A stretch of 45,515 bases of DNA from Wenzhouxiangella sp. GTDB taxonomy: Bacteria; Pseudomonadota; Gammaproteobacteria; Xanthomonadales; Wenzhouxiangellaceae. The notes under the pieces are model-generated. The model searched no databases, was not told the origin of the DNA, and saw only the letters and a list, made by a program, of their open reading frames with translations. Positions 24,201 to 34,337 of this stretch are shown here, piece by piece (the first letter of the stretch is position 1; each line of letters begins with the position of its first letter). Made by a program: the position numbers and the translations under genes. Location: NCBI GenBank assembly GCA_007128175.1, contig SKXY01000076.1:1-45515 (forward strand). Reading direction: 5' to 3'.

Positions 24201-25592
24201 CTAGTGCCTCAGGTCCTGGGGAATGAAGAAACGGGTTTCCTCTTCGCTGATGATCGTGCCATCCTCGTTCTCGCTGATCACCGTAATGCTGTGCATTCCG
24301 GCCTCGGCCCGTTCCAGCGGCACGGCCAGGGTCAGCGGCAGGTCGGCGACCTGGCCGGGACTGATCGTGACGGGCCGTCTCGGCTCGACCACACGCAGCT
24401 CCGGCAGCCCCCGAGCCTCGACCCGAAGGATGACTTCCTGGTCGGTTCGATTGGTCAGTTTGAGTCGGTAGGCGTTCTCGAGTTCAGTGCCCACGGTACG
24501 GTACAAAGCGGTGCGATCGCGCAACACATCGACCAGCAGAGGATCGCGCCCGGTCAGAATGGTCCCGACCAGAGTGGCCAGGGCCAACAGTGCGAAGACA
24601 TAGATAAAGATGCGCGGGCGAATAATTCGCGTCGGCTTGCCCTCCATGGCATTTTCCGTGGAGTAACGAATCAGCCCGCGCGGATAGCCCATCTTGTCCA
24701 TCACCTCGTCACAGATATCGATGCACGAGGCACAGGCGATACATTCGATCTGCAACCCGTCGCGAATGTCGATACCGGTGGGGCAGACCTGCACACAAGC
24801 CTCGCAGTCAATGCAGTCGCCCAGACCCAGGGCCTTGTAATCGACGTTGCGCTTGCGTGAGCCGCGCGGCTCGCCACGCTTTTCATCGTAGGAGATGATC
24901 AGGCTGTTGTCGTCGAACATGGCCGACTGGAAGCGGGCATAGGGGCACATGTACTTGCACACCTGCTCGCGCAGGTAGCCGGCATTGCCGTAAGTGGCGA
25001 AGGCGTAGAAGAACAGCCAGAAGGTTTCCCAGCCGCCAAGCTGGAAGTCCAGTACGCGTGGACCGAGATCTCGGATCGGCACGAAGAAGCCGACGAAGGT
25101 AAAACCGGTCCACAGCGCAAATGTGATCCAAAGAAACTGCTTGGCCGACTTCCTGGCCACCTTTTCCCTGGTCCATGGCCCCTTGTCGAGTTTCATGCGC
25201 TTGTTGCGCTTGCCCTCGGTGACCTTCTCCATCCAGAGAAACACTTCGGTCCAGACCGTCTGCGGGCAGGCGTAGCCGCACCACAGTCGCCCGGCAAGCG
25301 CGGTGAAGAAGAACAGAGAGAGCGCCGCCATCGCCAGCAGCAACGACAGAATGAACAGATCCTGCGGCCACAGCGTGATACCGAAGAAATGGAACTGGCG
25401 ATTGACCAGGTCGAACAGCACGACCTGCTGCCCCTTGAACTGTATCCAGGGCAGCACGTAGTACATGCCCAGCAAGACCCAGGCCGCGATCACCCGCAGG
25501 CGCGAGAAGCGCCCTTTCGTCTCTCGCGGGTAGACCTTGGGTTGCTTGACGTAAAGCGGGATCGACTCGTTATTGCCGGCTGGCTGGTTCAT
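24201..25592 (-). CDS. ccoG: CcoG, polyferredoxin copper reductase of cbb3 assembly
   Basis: A 463-residue membrane iron-sulphur protein. Helices occupy the N-terminal 260 residues, including the conserved RLWCGYACPQTVW. Two 4Fe-4S motifs follow: CIDCEACVQVCPTGIDIRDG and CIACASCIDICDEVMDKMGYPRGLIRY. A further helix comes next (about 325-345), then a C-terminal Ig-like domain rich in beta strands. Family knowledge: CcoG reduces Cu(II) to Cu(I) for delivery to cbb3 oxidase. It begins directly at the stop of the small membrane-protein gene. The whole cco set reads as one minus-strand transcript. Confidence 0.93.
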   Translation of the reverse strand: MNQPAGNNESIPLYVKQPKVYPRETKGRFSRLRVIAAWVLLGMYYVLPWIQFKGQQVVLFDLVNRQFHFFGITLWPQDLFILSLLLAMAALSLFFFTALAGRLWCGYACPQTVWTEVFLWMEKVTEGKRNKRMKLDKGPWTREKVARKSAKQFLWITFALWTGFTFVGFFVPIRDLGPRVLDFQLGGWETFWLFFYAFATYGNAGYLREQVCKYMCPYARFQSAMFDDNSLIISYDEKRGEPRGSRKRNVDYKALGLGDCIDCEACVQVCPTGIDIRDGLQIECIACASCIDICDEVMDKMGYPRGLIRYSTENAMEGKPTRIIRPRIFIYVFALLALATLVGTILTGRDPLLVDVLRDRTALYRTVGTELENAYRLKLTNRTDQEVILRVEARGLPELRVVEPRRPVTISPGQVADLPLTLAVPLERAEAGMHSITVISENEDGTIISEEETRFFIPQDLRH

Positions 25593-25898
25593 TCAACGCC
25601 TCGGTGGATTGAATCGACTCACCGGCCGAAGCAGTATCCAGGTAAACAGGCTGGACGCGGCGGTCGCACCCCAGAACATGAAAAAGGCGATGGTATAGCC
25701 CCCCATGCGCGTGATTTCCAGTTCCGGGAAGGTAATGTCGCGCAGCACCAGTGGATCGACGAAGATGAAGAACACCACCGTAGACATTGCGGCGGCAAAG
25801 AACGACGGCCACAGGATGGCCCCCAGGCGCTGGGCCAGGGGTCGCGACGGCGGGTCATCACGACCCACCGCCGGTGAGGTTCCATGTGTCTCACTCAT
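25593..25898 (-). CDS. Small two-helix membrane protein between ccoP and ccoG
   Basis: The 101-residue product has two hydrophobic segments: one starting SFFAAAMSTVVFFIFVDPLV, and one around YTIAFFMFWGATAASSLFTW. A polar N-terminus and a short basic end, RFNPPRR, flank them. Its ATG lies eight bases inside the end of ccoP, and it abuts ccoG with no gap, so it is certainly co-translated with the oxidase genes. I recall similar unnamed proteins at this spot in related gammaproteobacteria. It has no haem motif or metal site. A structural or assembly role for the oxidase is inferred from position alone. Confidence 0.75.
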   Translation of the reverse strand: MSETHGTSPAVGRDDPPSRPLAQRLGAILWPSFFAAAMSTVVFFIFVDPLVLRDITFPELEITRMGGYTIAFFMFWGATAASSLFTWILLRPVSRFNPPRR

Positions 25899-26799
25899 CG
25901 CCGTTGCGGCTCAGGCTGAGCACGTAGGCGGTGACCAGCTTGGAGCGGCCTTCGCCCAGCAGATCGCGTTGGGCTGGCATCAACCCCTCGCGGCCATGAC
26001 GAATGGTGTGTCGCAAATCGTCGAGGCTACCACCATAGATGTAGACTCCCGTGGTCAGGTCGGGGGCACCGAGGAACACGTTGCCGGTACCGTCCGGGCC
26101 ATGACAGGCCGCGCATTGCTGTTCGTAGTGACGGCGTCCGGCCTCGGCCATGGTGCGATCGACGGACTGACCGGCCAGTTGCTGCAGGTACACGGCCGTG
26201 CGGGTCACACCCTGATCACCCAGTGCATCACCGAACGGGGGCATGATGGCTTGCCGGCCATCGTAGATGCTGGTGAATACCTGCTCCGGTTCACCACCCC
26301 AGATCCAGTGATCGTCGGTCAGATTGGGATAGCCCGGTGCACCACGTGCATCCGACCCGTGGCAGGTCGAACAATTGTGGGCGTAGATATTTCGCCCCAT
26401 GCGCAAGGCATCGGGATGCTCGACCAGTTCCTCGAGCGGGAGTTCGAGCAATTCGCCGAATCGCTCCTCGAATTCGGCGCTGGCCCGTTCCATCTCTTCC
26501 TGGTATTGACCCTCCGAGCTCCAGCCCAGCACGCCCTGGTAGTTGCCCAGGCCGGGGTAGAGCACCAGGTAAATGAGTGAAAAAATGACCGTACCGTAGA
26601 ACAGCCAGAGCCACCAACGCGGCATCGGGTTGTTGAGTTCGCGCAGATCACCATCCCATACATGCCCGGTGGTTTCCTCGCCCTCCTCGTTGGTACCGGT
26701 AGGCACCCTGGCACGACCGGTGGCGATGAACAACCACACCATGGCAGCGGTGAATCCCAGCGTGATGATGATGATGAACCAGTGCCAGAAAGCGCTCAT
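25891..26799 (-). CDS. ccoP: CcoP, dihaem cytochrome c subunit of cbb3 oxidase
   Basis: A 302-residue protein with N-terminal membrane helices (WFIIIITLGFTAAMVWLFIA and WLFYGTVIFSLIYLVLYPGL) separated by the family segment HVWDGDLRELNNPMPRWW. Two c-type cytochrome domains follow with haem sites CSTCH (about residue 137) and CAACH (about 223), each with a downstream Met ligand (MPPF; MPAQ). This is the full-length dihaem CcoP that passes electrons to CcoO/CcoN. Its ATG overlaps the ccoQ stop (ATGA) and has a GAGGAG site inside ccoQ. Confidence 0.94.
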   Translation of the reverse strand: MSAFWHWFIIIITLGFTAAMVWLFIATGRARVPTGTNEEGEETTGHVWDGDLRELNNPMPRWWLWLFYGTVIFSLIYLVLYPGLGNYQGVLGWSSEGQYQEEMERASAEFEERFGELLELPLEELVEHPDALRMGRNIYAHNCSTCHGSDARGAPGYPNLTDDHWIWGGEPEQVFTSIYDGRQAIMPPFGDALGDQGVTRTAVYLQQLAGQSVDRTMAEAGRRHYEQQCAACHGPDGTGNVFLGAPDLTTGVYIYGGSLDDLRHTIRHGREGLMPAQRDLLGEGRSKLVTAYVLSLSRNGDE

Positions 26800-26954
26800 G
26801 ATGACTTCTCCTCTTTACCCTTGTCCTTGTCTTCCTCGTCCAGCGGCAGGTTGGCCTGCTCGTCGAAGTCATCCTTCCCCTTGATGATGAAGACCCAGAC
26901 GACGATGGCCACGAAACACAACATCGCAATGGCGGTAATGATGCCGCTGCTCAT
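26796..26954 (-). CDS. ccoQ: CcoQ, small cbb3 oxidase subunit
   Basis: From ATG 26954, which overlaps the ccoO stop as ATGA, the product is 52 residues. It has one membrane helix ([20 protein letters not shown]) followed by a charged tail of alternating Asp/Glu/Lys. This is the usual CcoQ form, thought to stabilise the complex. An ATG upstream at 26987 would add 11 residues without support. No other function is suggested. Confidence 0.88.
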   Translation of the reverse strand: MSSGIITAIAMLCFVAIVVWVFIIKGKDDFDEQANLPLDEEDKDKGKEEKSS

Positions 26955-27574
26955 GAGTCGTCTCCTGTGGCATGCTGACCGGTCCATTCCGTACCCAGAC
27001 CCTGAAGATAAGCAATGATCGCGTCCATCTCGGTCTTGCCGGCAACGGCCTCGTAAGCGCCCTCGATATCCTCGTCGGTGTATGGCGTACCGATGCGTTT
27101 GAGCGCGCGCATGCGCCGCTCGACGACTTCAGGATCGACGTAACGTTCGGCCAGCCAGGGATAAGCCGGCATGTTTGAACCGGGCACTACGGCACGCGGG
27201 TCCATCATGTGCAGGTAATGCCAGTCATCGCTGTAAAGACCGCCAACGCGGGCCAGGTCCGGCCCGGTGCGCTTCGAACCCCACTGGAAGGGCCGGTCGT
27301 AGACGTGCTCACCGGCCACCGAATAGTGACCATAGCGCTCCGTCTCCGACCGGAAAGGTCGAATCTGCTGACTATGGCAGTTGTAGCAACCCTCGGCCAC
27401 ATAGACATCACGACCGGCGAGCCTGAGCGGATCGTAGGGCTGAACGCCTTTGGCCGGCTCGACCACGCTGGCCTTGAACATCAGCGGCACGATCTCGACC
27501 AATCCGCCGAAGCTGATCGCGATCACGATGAGGATGGCCATCAGGCCGATATTTTTCTCAATCTTCTCATGCAT
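26951..27574 (-). CDS. ccoO: CcoO, monohaem cytochrome c subunit of cbb3 oxidase
   Basis: A 207-residue protein with one N-terminal helix ([19 protein letters not shown]) and the haem c site [12 protein letters not shown] at about residue 62. The conserved segments [20 protein letters not shown] and [16 protein letters not shown] carry the axial Met region further on (MPAYPWL). AAGGAG stands before the ATG at 27574. It takes electrons from CcoP to the CcoN haems. Thirteen bases separate it from ccoN. Length and motifs are standard. Confidence 0.95.
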   Translation of the reverse strand: MHEKIEKNIGLMAILIVIAISFGGLVEIVPLMFKASVVEPAKGVQPYDPLRLAGRDVYVAEGCYNCHSQQIRPFRSETERYGHYSVAGEHVYDRPFQWGSKRTGPDLARVGGLYSDDWHYLHMMDPRAVVPGSNMPAYPWLAERYVDPEVVERRMRALKRIGTPYTDEDIEGAYEAVAGKTEMDAIIAYLQGLGTEWTGQHATGDDS

Positions 27575-27587
27575 GATTCAATCTCCT

Positions 27588-29015
<1,428 letters not shown>

Positions 29016-29058
29016 GGATGGCTCCCTGTGAGATGCCGGTTATGATGATTCCGGCGTT

Positions 29059-29101
29059 ATTATCCTCGCTCGCCGATGGGCCCGGAATTGACCGTAATCA
29101 A
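29059..29101 (-). promoter_or_regulatory. FNR/Anr-activated promoter of the cco operon
   Basis: TTGACCGTAATCAA at 29088-29101 matches the FNR/Anr box TTGAT-N4-ATCAA with one change. On the minus strand, GATAAT (29064-29059) serves as a -10, placing the box centre about 42 bases before the inferred start near 29052. This is the class II activator position. The ccoN ATG follows at 29015. The box also lies in front of the divergent gene at 29210 and could influence it. Confidence 0.75.
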
Positions 29102-29209
29102 AAAACCCGGCATCGACCTGCCTGCACTCCCTTTATCATGGGATCGAATCGACAACGGCCACGCATTCGGAACGTGAAAGCGCACACACTTGCGGCCAGG
29201 GACTGGCTG

Positions 29210-30622
29210 ATGACCGAAACGGTCCGCCTGCGCGAAGAGCATGCGGGCCGTTGCCGTGATGACGAAGTCGCCAATTCACTGGCCAGAACCATCTCCGGCA
29301 CCTTTGCCGATCGCCTGGCCGCCCGCGCCGGCGCACTGCCGACCGCCTCGGAGATTCGCAGGGATATTGATCGACTGACCGGGCTGATGCGCAATCTGGT
29401 GCTCTTCGTCCTGCTGCTTGCTGTCGTGGCCGGCCTGCTGGCCGCCCGCGCCAGTATCGCACAACGCGAGGTGGACATACTGCTGGCTGCCGCTACCTTG
29501 CTGGCATTCCCCACCGTCATGCTGCTTGCCTGGATCGCACTGATGCTGCCCGGCAACCGCCGGGGGGAATTGGGCAGCCTGGCTGGGCGCCTCATGCGCC
29601 GTGCGCTGGGCTGGCTGGGGCCGCGCGCACTGTCCGGCGACCATGCTGGCGAAATTGCCCAGGCCGGCACCCGACTGCTGGGCACAACTTACGGACGCTG
29701 GCTGGTCAGTGCCCTGAGCCATGCTTTCTGGACGGTCTACCTGGTCAGTGCCCTGGCTGCGTTGACGTTTCTCTTCGCGATCGCGCAATACGACCTGGCC
29801 TGGGGTACGACCCTGCTGAGTGACGAAAGCGTGGTCGCCCTGGTGGGTGCGCTGGCCGCGCCGCCGGCCTGGCTGGGGATGATACCCGAGCCCCGGGCCG
29901 ATTGGATTCTCGGTGGCCGTGAAGGCGCGCTCGCGCCGGAAGCCCGAGCAATGTGGGCCCAGTTCCTCCTGGCGATGATCTTCGTGTATGGGTTGTTGCC
30001 ACGACTGCTGCTTCTGGTGACCTGCTGCCTGATCGCCTGGTCCAGACACGAACGCCTCGAGCTGGACACCACTCAGCCAGGATATCTGCGCCTGAGCGGT
30101 GCGCTGCGCCCGAAGGAATCGTCGGTCACCGAACACGGCAATGCACCCGAGGCAAAGCCTCCACGCCGCCGAGCGCCTCCCGCAGACGCCAGGGGAAAGC
30201 CGATACTGATTGGCATGGAGCTCGAAGGGAACCACTGGCCGCCCACCATCCCGGGCATCAATACCAATCCGCTGGGATGCGCCGATGACCGGGCCGGGCG
30301 CCGGGCGATTCTGGCCGCACTTGAAGCCCTGCCGGCACCGCCGCCACTGCTGCTTGCCGCCTGCTCCCTGTTGCGTACACCTGATGCTGCCCATGAACGC
30401 TTCATTGAACGCGCCGCCGACCGTGCCGCCACCATTCCCGTGCTATTGCTGCTGGACGCCGACCACCTGACCGCGCGCGGTGACCGTCTGGCCAGCCGCC
30501 TGGCCGACTGGCAGGCGCTGGCCGAACAGGTCGGCGGTGTGGCCCTCAGGTACGATCCCGAAACACCCGATGCAGCCGTTCTGGCGCGACTGCAACAAAT
30601 GATTGACGGAGTGTTCGAGTGA
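29210..30622 (+). CDS. DUF2868 membrane protein
   Basis: ATG 29210 is chosen because AGGGA lies seven bases before it and family members start with a similar LxxEAIRLREE-like helix (here TETVRLREEHAG). Starts at 29138 or GTG 29174 are possible. The 470-residue protein has about four membrane helices in its first 280 residues: NLVLFVLLLAVVAGLL, LLAFPTVMLLAWIAL, HAFWTVYLVSALAALTFLFA and FLLAMIFVYGLLPRLLLLV. A soluble alpha/beta C-terminal domain follows. It shares GTGA with the GTPase gene behind it, so the two products are made together. Function unknown; the partnership with a GTPase suggests membrane remodelling or transport control. Confidence 0.8.
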   Translation: MTETVRLREEHAGRCRDDEVANSLARTISGTFADRLAARAGALPTASEIRRDIDRLTGLMRNLVLFVLLLAVVAGLLAARASIAQREVDILLAAATLLAFPTVMLLAWIALMLPGNRRGELGSLAGRLMRRALGWLGPRALSGDHAGEIAQAGTRLLGTTYGRWLVSALSHAFWTVYLVSALAALTFLFAIAQYDLAWGTTLLSDESVVALVGALAAPPAWLGMIPEPRADWILGGREGALAPEARAMWAQFLLAMIFVYGLLPRLLLLVTCCLIAWSRHERLELDTTQPGYLRLSGALRPKESSVTEHGNAPEAKPPRRRAPPADARGKPILIGMELEGNHWPPTIPGINTNPLGCADDRAGRRAILAALEALPAPPPLLLAACSLLRTPDAAHERFIERAADRAATIPVLLLLDADHLTARGDRLASRLADWQALAEQVGGVALRYDPETPDAAVLARLQQMIDGVFE

Positions 30623-31986
30623 GTTTGCGCCCGCTCAAGCTGGCGGTGGTAGGTCACACCAATACCGGCAAGACCTCGCTGGTCCGCACCCTGCTCAGGA
30701 GCGGCGAGTTCGGTCAGGTGGCCGACCGCAGCGGCACCACTCGCCAGGTCACTTCATCCACACTGTCGGTCGACGGGGAAGCCCTGATCGAACTGTTCGA
30801 CTCACCCGGGCTGGAGAATGCCCCGGAGTTGATCGACACGCTGGAAGCGCTGCCAGGCGCCCGCCACGACGGGCCTGAACGCATCGCTCGATTGCTCGAC
30901 GACGAATCCCTGCGCAAGCATTTCGATCACGAATCCCGCGTGCTCGAACTGATGCTGGCCTCGGACCTTGCCCTGTACGTGATCGATGCCCGCGAACCGG
31001 TGCTGGAAAAGTACCAGGACGAACTGGACGTTCTTGGCCAGTGCGGAAAGCCGATCATCGCCGTACTCAATTTCACCGCCGCACCGGCCAGCCGCGAGGA
31101 ACAGTGGCGCGACGCCCTGGCCCGGGTCAGGCTGCACAGCGTACTGGCCTTCGATGCGGTCGTGCGTGACCCGGCCACCGAATGGCGGCTGTTCGAGAAA
31201 CTGTGCGGCCTGGTCGACGACTTTGAACCGCTGATCAGCCGCTGGCTGGATCACCGCCGCACCGAGGAGCAACACCGCGCTCGCGCGGCACTGGCCGCCA
31301 TCGCCGAAATGCTGATCGACCTGGCCGCATACCGGGACACCGCACCCGAAGCGGGACAGGATTCGGCCTGGCAGAAAATGCAGCAGCACGCGCGCCAGCG
31401 CGAGCAGGCCTGCGTCGATACCCTGCTCGACCTCTATCGCTTCGGCCGCGAGGATCTGGAGGGCGACGACCTGCCGCTGAGTGGCGGATGCTGGGACGAT
31501 GATCTGTTCGATGCCGAAACCCTGCGGCACTACGGTATTCGCACCGGCACCTGGACCGGGATCGGCGCCGGTGCCGGCGCTGCCGTGGACGTCGGCAGCG
31601 GGGGGCTTACGCTGGGTGCCGGCACACTGACCGGTGCGTTGATCGGTACCGGTGCCGGCCTGCTGCGCACCTTTGGCCAGGCACTGACGGTGCGTGTTCG
31701 CGGCGAAGTCGTGCTGATGATCGATGAGGCCACCTTGCGGTTACTTGCTTCGCGCAACCTCGAACTGCTCGCCGCGCTCATGCGCCGCGGCCATGCCAGC
31801 CAGACACCGATGCGCGCCACCGGCCGCGACCTGTGGCCGGACCAACGCCTGCCGCGCATGTTGCGCCAGGCGCGTCATCACCCCGAATGGTCATCGCTCA
31901 ACCGCGACTATCGCGATCGCGACGAACGCGACCGTGCCGTGGAGCAACTGAGCCAACGACTAAAAAAAGCGTACGACGGCCTGTAG
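30619..31986 (+). CDS. DUF3482 GTPase partner of the DUF2868 protein
   Basis: A 455-residue protein starting with GTG at 30619, overlapping the previous stop as GTGA. The N-terminal G domain has the P-loop GHTNTGKTS and a switch-like TTRQ. The G3 motif is DSPG instead of DxxG with Leu, and at the usual NKxD position it reads VLNFTAAP, a divergent specificity motif. The middle is helical and charged. Near residues 310-360 there is a Gly/Ala-rich amphipathic stretch (GIGAGAGAAVDVGSGG... GALIGTGAGLL) that could insert in a membrane, as in some dynamin-like or Era-related GTPases. Its constant partner is DUF2868. Role unknown. Confidence 0.82.
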   Translation: MSLRPLKLAVVGHTNTGKTSLVRTLLRSGEFGQVADRSGTTRQVTSSTLSVDGEALIELFDSPGLENAPELIDTLEALPGARHDGPERIARLLDDESLRKHFDHESRVLELMLASDLALYVIDAREPVLEKYQDELDVLGQCGKPIIAVLNFTAAPASREEQWRDALARVRLHSVLAFDAVVRDPATEWRLFEKLCGLVDDFEPLISRWLDHRRTEEQHRARAALAAIAEMLIDLAAYRDTAPEAGQDSAWQKMQQHARQREQACVDTLLDLYRFGREDLEGDDLPLSGGCWDDDLFDAETLRHYGIRTGTWTGIGAGAGAAVDVGSGGLTLGAGTLTGALIGTGAGLLRTFGQALTVRVRGEVVLMIDEATLRLLASRNLELLAALMRRGHASQTPMRATGRDLWPDQRLPRMLRQARHHPEWSSLNRDYRDRDERDRAVEQLSQRLKKAYDGL

Positions 31987-32175
31987 ACCCGTCGACACAT
32001 TGCATCAAGTTTTGCTGGCATTCGCGTGATTGGGATGGCACAATGGGGTGGCATGTGGCCTATGGCAGATAGAGTTTAGGTTGTCCCTCCACCAAGGTTC
32101 CCGCCGCAAACCCCATCCCCCCATGAGCTGCAAGCAACTTTTATTGTTTCATTTTTTATACAGGTAACAAGTATC

Positions 32176-32379
32176 ATGGCAACAGGTTCAGTCAAGTGGT
32201 TCAACGAAGCCAAGGGATTCGGATTCATCAGCCAGGATGACGGTGGCAAGGACGTATTCGTCCATTTCTCCGCCATCCAGGGCTCCGGCTTCAGGACGCT
32301 GGCCGAAGGTCAGAAAGTATCCTTCGACATCCAGGACGGCCCGAAAGGCCCGCAGGCAGCCAACGTGCAGCCGGCCTGA
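32176..32379 (+). CDS. cspA: CspA-family cold-shock protein
   Basis: A 67-residue single cold-shock domain with RNP1 KGFGFI (residues 13-18) and RNP2 VFVHFSAI (residues 27-34). It starts [14 protein letters not shown] and ends [10 protein letters not shown]. It binds single-stranded RNA or DNA and melts structures in mRNA. The gene has a 189-base upstream gap ending in an A/T-rich stretch with AGGTAAC before the ATG, as expected for a long cold-shock leader. A strong terminator follows, so it is a single-gene transcript. Which paralogue it equals in E. coli cannot be told. Confidence 0.95.
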   Translation: MATGSVKWFNEAKGFGFISQDDGGKDVFVHFSAIQGSGFRTLAEGQKVSFDIQDGPKGPQAANVQPA

Positions 32380-32407
32380 AGCACAACGCTTCAACAACAA
32401 AAAGACC

Positions 32408-32437
32408 AAGGCCCCGCTACATGCGGGGCCTTTTTGT
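32408..32437 (+). terminator. Rho-independent terminator of the cold-shock gene
   Basis: GGCCCCGC (32410-32417), loop TACAT, GCGGGGCC (32423-32430), then TTTTTG. An eight-base perfect GC stem with a T-run 30 bases after the stop is a textbook intrinsic terminator. Confidence 0.9.
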
Positions 32438-32507
32438 TACACCTACTGCAAAGCACCGGCATCTCGTCCATAATCGTGACCTCGGGGCCCACGACAAGGA
32501 CAAGACC

Positions 32508-33104
32508 ATGTTCAATCCGCAAAAGACCATCGAACTGACCACCGGCGGCCTGACCAATCCTGAAGCCACCTGGCAATCGTACCTGGGAGAAAACCCCGGC
32601 TGGCAACGCACGGCCATGGAACTGACCGTGCCGCTGGCCGTCGTCGCCATTGTTCTCGGCTGGCTGCTTTCGGTGATCCTGGGCGGGTTCTTCTACTACG
32701 GATATGGGCATGGCCCGATCCTGTCGCTGATCCTGGGGCTGATCGGAGCCGCCATCAGCGTCACCGTGCTCAGCCTGGTGGTCAACTTCTTTGCCGGCAT
32801 GTTTGGCGGCGAATCGAACTTCGATCGTGCCTTCACCGGTGTATCGCTGGCCATCATTCCCGGCTGGGCGGGTGTTGCCGTCAGCGGAATCCCGTTCATC
32901 GGCTCCCTTCTGCAGCTGGCCGGCACCATCGTCGGCCTGGTATTCCTTTACAAGATCATCCCGCTGGCACTGAAAGTGCCCGACAACAAGCGGGTCCTGC
33001 ATTTCATCGCCACCATCATCACCGTCATCGTCGTCCAGATGATCATCGGCCTGATTCTGGGTGCCGGCGCCATGGCGACCGGCGGCGGCATGCAGATCCA
33101 GTAA
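32508..33104 (+). CDS. YIP1-family membrane protein
   Basis: Start ATG 32508 follows AAGGACAAG; an upstream frame from 32421 overlaps the terminator and is unlikely. The 198-residue protein begins MFNPQKTIELTTGGLTNPEATW, a typical YIP1 (DUF1282-like) N-terminus. It has five hydrophobic segments, including VPLAVVAIVLGWLLSVILGG, LILGLIGAAISVTVLSLVV and FIATIITVIVVQMIIGLILG, and the loop GGESNFDRAFTGVSLAIIPGW. Function in bacteria is undefined; it should sit in the inner membrane. Twenty bases separate it from yceH, so the two may share a transcript. Confidence 0.8.
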   Translation: MFNPQKTIELTTGGLTNPEATWQSYLGENPGWQRTAMELTVPLAVVAIVLGWLLSVILGGFFYYGYGHGPILSLILGLIGAAISVTVLSLVVNFFAGMFGGESNFDRAFTGVSLAIIPGWAGVAVSGIPFIGSLLQLAGTIVGLVFLYKIIPLALKVPDNKRVLHFIATIITVIVVQMIIGLILGAGAMATGGGMQIQ

Positions 33105-33123
33105 ACCGGAGCCCGACCGCGCC

Positions 33124-33795
33124 ATGACCGACGAGAACACCGAAAACGAAGCGAACCTGCCACTGGACCCGCCGCTGGATGTTGCAGAGGCGCGGGTACT
33201 CGGCTGCCTGATCGAAAAGGAATCGACCACGCCGGACAACTACCCGCTGACTCAGAATGCAACCGTCAGCGCCTGCAACCAGAAAAGCAGTCGGGACCCG
33301 GTCATGAAGCTCGACCCCGGTCGGGTGGGCCAGGCATTACGTTCGCTGGAACGGCGCGGCCTGGTCAAGAGCGAGTACGGCGCCCGTGCCAGCCGCTACC
33401 GCCACCTGGCCGACCGCGAGCTGGAACTGACGCCGGCGCAGCGAACCCTGATCGGGCTGCTCATTTTGCGCGGCCCGCAAACGGCCGCCGAATTGTTTAC
33501 CCGCAGCGAACGCCTGCACACGTTCGACGACACCGACGAAGTGCTCTACACGCTCGAGCGACTGGCAACCCGGGATCAGCCCATGGTGGTACAGCTGCCC
33601 CGCCAGCCTGGACAGCGTGGAGAACGCTTCATGCATCGGCTGTGTGGCTCAGTCGAGGCTGGTGGGCCAGTCACCGCCCATGCCGCCGATGACGATGCCG
33701 GGGATGTTGATCCCGGCATCGTCGAGCGGCTGGAAGCCCTCGAAGCCCGTGTCACCGAACTCGAGTCCCGACTGAACGGCGTCGATGACGACTGA
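33124..33795 (+). CDS. yceH: YceH (DUF480), tandem winged-helix protein
   Basis: The 223-residue product has two winged-helix repeats. The first (about residues 18-100) contains the family signature EARVLGCLIEKESTTPDNYPL and the conserved NQKSSRDPVM. The second (about 105-175) contains QRTLIGLLILRGPQTAAELFTRSERLH. The end is a coiled coil, VERLEALEARVTELESRL. Start ATG 33124 fits the family N-terminus after a short acidic leader. Its biological role is not known, though the fold suggests DNA or protein contact. It ends base-to-base with the convergent lipoprotein gene, with no room for a separate terminator. Confidence 0.9.
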   Translation: MTDENTENEANLPLDPPLDVAEARVLGCLIEKESTTPDNYPLTQNATVSACNQKSSRDPVMKLDPGRVGQALRSLERRGLVKSEYGARASRYRHLADRELELTPAQRTLIGLLILRGPQTAAELFTRSERLHTFDDTDEVLYTLERLATRDQPMVVQLPRQPGQRGERFMHRLCGSVEAGGPVTAHAADDDAGDVDPGIVERLEALEARVTELESRLNGVDDD

Positions 33796-34251
33796 CTATT
33801 CGTAAACCGCGCCGGAGTCACGCTCCAGCGGCGGCTGGCTGCGCTCGGCCGGACACGCAAACGGCACGCCGTCACGGCCGGCATGGTATGCGTATTGCTC
33901 ACCGTCGTGTTCGAGCAGGATATACAGGCCTTCGACCAACGCCTGGGTGTACATCGAGCCTTCTTCCGGACAACCCAGGGCTCCGTCGCGCCACGTGACC
34001 TCACGCGCGTCAGCCACGCGAATGACATCGGCGGAGACACCGGTGCGATCGGCAAGGTCCTGCCGGGCCGCTTCCACGGCCCGCTCCAGGGAGCGTTCGG
34101 CGGGCGGTTCCACGGGCATGGCCTCCTCCTCTTCGATAACCGGTTCCTCGGCAACTTCCGGCTGCTCGGCCGCCGGAATCGGTTCGTCGTTCTGGCAGGC
34201 GGCAAGCAGGAACAGCATGGACAATGGCAAGACGAAAAAATAGTGTCGCAT
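33796..34251 (-). CDS. Small lipoprotein with an acidic linker
   Basis: From ATG 34251, preceded by AGGGA, the product is 151 residues. It has a lipoprotein signal peptide ending LFLLAAC, and a Pro/Glu-rich acidic linker follows (about residues 25-60). The C-terminal domain holds VTWRDGALGCPEEGSMYTQA and YILLEHDGEQYAYHAGRDG. I have seen this domain arrangement in unnamed proteobacterial envelope proteins; two Cys (in LGCPEE and FACPAE) may form a disulphide. It is likely an outer-membrane lipoprotein, role unknown. It is divergent from tag, with 86 bases between the starts. Confidence 0.75.
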   Translation of the reverse strand: MRHYFFVLPLSMLFLLAACQNDEPIPAAEQPEVAEEPVIEEEEAMPVEPPAERSLERAVEAARQDLADRTGVSADVIRVADAREVTWRDGALGCPEEGSMYTQALVEGLYILLEHDGEQYAYHAGRDGVPFACPAERSQPPLERDSGAVYE

Positions 34252-34337
34252 CGGTATTCCCTGGCGTTCGGACCTTGCCCGATTATGACACCGAGCGGAC
34301 GAATCTGCTGCCAGGGCATGGATGAAGGAACGGTTCA

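Noticed and set aside
32036-32051. TGGCAC followed by GGTGGC before the cold-shock gene, as a sigma-54 promoter
   Set aside because: The -12 GC is not in register with the -24 GG, so it does not fit the required spacing.
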